In this document: positions 48,207 through 49,243 of the stretch, one piece after another | Position numbering within the stretch: position 1 is the stretch's first letter | How the letters are laid out: each line of letters opens with the position of its first letter | Source: Mycobacterium scrofulaceum | GTDB taxonomy: Bacteria; Actinomycetota; Actinomycetes; Mycobacteriales; Mycobacteriaceae | Reading direction: 5' to 3' | NCBI RefSeq assembly: GCF_002086735.1 | Contig: NZ_MVIJ01000044.1 | Span: forward strand, 1-49,243 | DNA length: 49,243 bases | The notes under the pieces: generated by a model | Database searches by the model: none | Told to the model about the DNA's origin: nothing | The model's input: the letters and a program-made list of their open reading frames with translations, nothing else | Program-made: the position numbers and the translations under genes

Positions 48207-48680
48207 ATGGACAGAGTTGTCGAGACCGCAAACGTCGAGGCCCAGCAGTTGGGCGCGGACCTGCTCGCCGTGGTGGCGCGGCTCAACCGGCTGGCCACCC
48301 AGCGGATCCAGATGCCCTTGCCCGCGGCGCAGGCTCGGCTGCTCGCCAGCATCGAAGCCCACGGTGAAGCCCGGATCGGTGACCTGGCCGCCGTCGATCA
48401 CTGCTCGCAACCGACCATGACCACGCAGGTGCGCCGGCTCGAGGACGCCGGCCTGGTCACCCGCACCGTCGACCCGGGGGATGCCCGCGCCGTGCGGATC
48501 CGCATCACCCCGCAAGGGAAGCGCACGCTCAACGCGGTGCGCGCGGACCGCGCCGCCGCGATCGAACCGCAGCTGGCGTTGCTGGAGCCCGGTGATCGCC
48601 AGGTGCTGACGGATGCGGTCGAGGTTCTGCGCCGGCTACTGGACAACGCGTCGTCGGCGGGCCGGCGTAACACGCTGTGA
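48207..48680 (+). CDS. MarR-family transcriptional regulator
   Basis: 157 aa from ATG 48207. Winged helix: QMPLPAAQARLLASIEAHGEARIGDLAAVDHCSQPTMTTQVRRLEDAGLV, then the wing TRTVDPGDARAVRIRITPQG and a dimerisation helix pair. Divergent from the ECF transporter across about 85 bp, so it may control it. Counterpart of Rv2327 by position. Confidence 0.92.
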   Translation: MDRVVETANVEAQQLGADLLAVVARLNRLATQRIQMPLPAAQARLLASIEAHGEARIGDLAAVDHCSQPTMTTQVRRLEDAGLVTRTVDPGDARAVRIRITPQGKRTLNAVRADRAAAIEPQLALLEPGDRQVLTDAVEVLRRLLDNASSAGRRNTL

Positions 48681-48761
48681 TGGGAATGGCCCCGGTGGAT
48701 TGCCGGCGGCCGGGGGGTAGACACTAGGTCGAGCTGACCGGTGTGACGAAAGGTGGCGGCC

Positions 48762-49243
48762 ATGCGGCCCGAGGCTTCCGCGTTCAGGGCCTCCCCGTTG
48801 ACCGTTTGGGTTGGGTCGATGAGGTTCGATTTCGCCCCCGGCCGCGACGTGATCGTCGGCTACGGTCCGGGTTGCGACATCGCGCTCGAGCGACTCGGCA
48901 ATCCGGCGTCGCCGCCACCACCGCCCCGCCCGGAGCTGGTGCTGCGATTCGCCGGCGCCCAGTGGGTGGCCATCGACCTGAGTCACAACGGCATCTTCGT
49001 CGACGGCGCGCGGGTGTCGACGGTGAATATCCGCGGCGGTCAGGCGATCAGCATCGGTGATCCGCAGCACGGTCCGCGACTGGTGTTCGAAACCGGTCAT
49101 CCGGCCGGTCCGGCCGCGGCCGCGCGCCCGGCTCCGCGACCCGCCGCACATCCCCCGCCGCGGCCGCCGGTCGCGCCCGGACCCGCCCGTCCAACCGCTC
49201 CGAACCCGGGGGCTCCTACCCAGCGCGAGACCCAACGCATGCG
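48762..49243 (+). CDS. FHA-domain protein, N-terminal part (runs off the window)
   Basis: At least 160 residues from ATG 48762, with AAAGGTGG upstream; the frame is still open at the edge. The segment FAPGRDVIVGYGPGCDIAL (Gly-Arg) and IDLSHNGIFVDGARV (Ser/His-Asn-Gly) are the phosphothreonine-binding loops of an FHA domain, followed by a Pro/Ala-rich linker. In mycobacteria such an N-terminus is often joined to an ABC-transporter part controlled by Ser/Thr kinases; the rest is not visible, so this is a guess. Confidence 0.8.
   Translation, partial: MRPEASAFRASPLTVWVGSMRFDFAPGRDVIVGYGPGCDIALERLGNPASPPPPPRPELVLRFAGAQWVAIDLSHNGIFVDGARVSTVNIRGGQAISIGDPQHGPRLVFETGHPAGPAAAARPAPRPAAHPPPRPPVAPGPARPTAPNPGAPTQRETQRM

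Noticed and set aside
1..49243. CRISPR arrays, rRNA genes, IS transposases
   Set aside because: I saw no regularly spaced repeat array, no rRNA sequence and no transposase-like protein in the window; the only mobile element found is the satellite at 19.0-29.3 kb.

Overview
The window looks like the chromosome of a slow-growing Mycobacterium. It is GC-rich and uses many GTG and TTG starts. It carries hemophore-type, DUF732 and MPT63-like secreted proteins and several cytochromes P450. The block from about 30.9 kb to 48.7 kb matches, as far as I remember it, the M. tuberculosis H37Rv order Rv2313c-Rv2327. The species cannot be fixed from sequence alone.

Layout. (1) 1-5.6 kb: end of a proline-rich gene, two small secreted proteins, a TPM-domain protein, a YchJ-like protein coupled to a P450, and an MPT63-like secreted protein. 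(2) 4.4-16.3 kb: a catabolic cluster around a TetR regulator. The left arm (minus strand) is P450 > amidohydrolase > aldehyde dehydrogenase > CoA-transferase. The right arm (plus strand) is a double CoA-transferase > 3Fe-4S ferredoxin > NDMA-type alcohol dehydrogenase > limonene-epoxide-hydrolase-like enzyme, followed by a convergent third P450. The set suggests hydroxylation, oxidation to an acid and CoA activation of an unknown, possibly terpenoid-like, compound. (3) 16.6-18.7 kb: a HAD phosphatase with a palindrome-rich upstream region and a relatively AT-rich methyltransferase.

(4) 19.0-29.3 kb: an integrated phage-satellite-like element of about 10.3 kb in a CAT-anticodon tRNA gene, bounded by a perfect 45-bp direct repeat. 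It encodes a tyrosine integrase, two excisionase-type HTH proteins, a DUF3631 ATPase flanked by iteron-like boxes, an HK97-gp10-like protein, a P27-type small terminase and an HK97-fold major capsid protein. I see no large terminase, portal, prohead protease or tail genes. It appears to be a non-autonomous element of the general phiRv1/phiRv2 type. Its right end holds cargo: a candidate HEPN-fold protein, a secreted DUF732 protein and a two-helix membrane protein. The element supplies the 5' half of the intact tRNA gene, so the tRNA now lies directly downstream of the integrase gene. The original tRNA upstream region is left at the far end, facing the cargo.

(5) 29.4-49.2 kb: a tandem DUF732 pair, an AhpD-like protein, tldE/tldD, the uspABC amino-sugar importer, a double universal stress protein with an APC permease, ornithine aminotransferase and an amidinotransferase-fold hydrolase (arginine/ornithine use) divergent from an AsnC regulator. 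These are followed by a sulfatase with a SRPBCC protein, an ECF transporter (T protein plus a fused membrane/double-ATPase protein), a MarR regulator and the start of an FHA-domain protein cut by the window edge.
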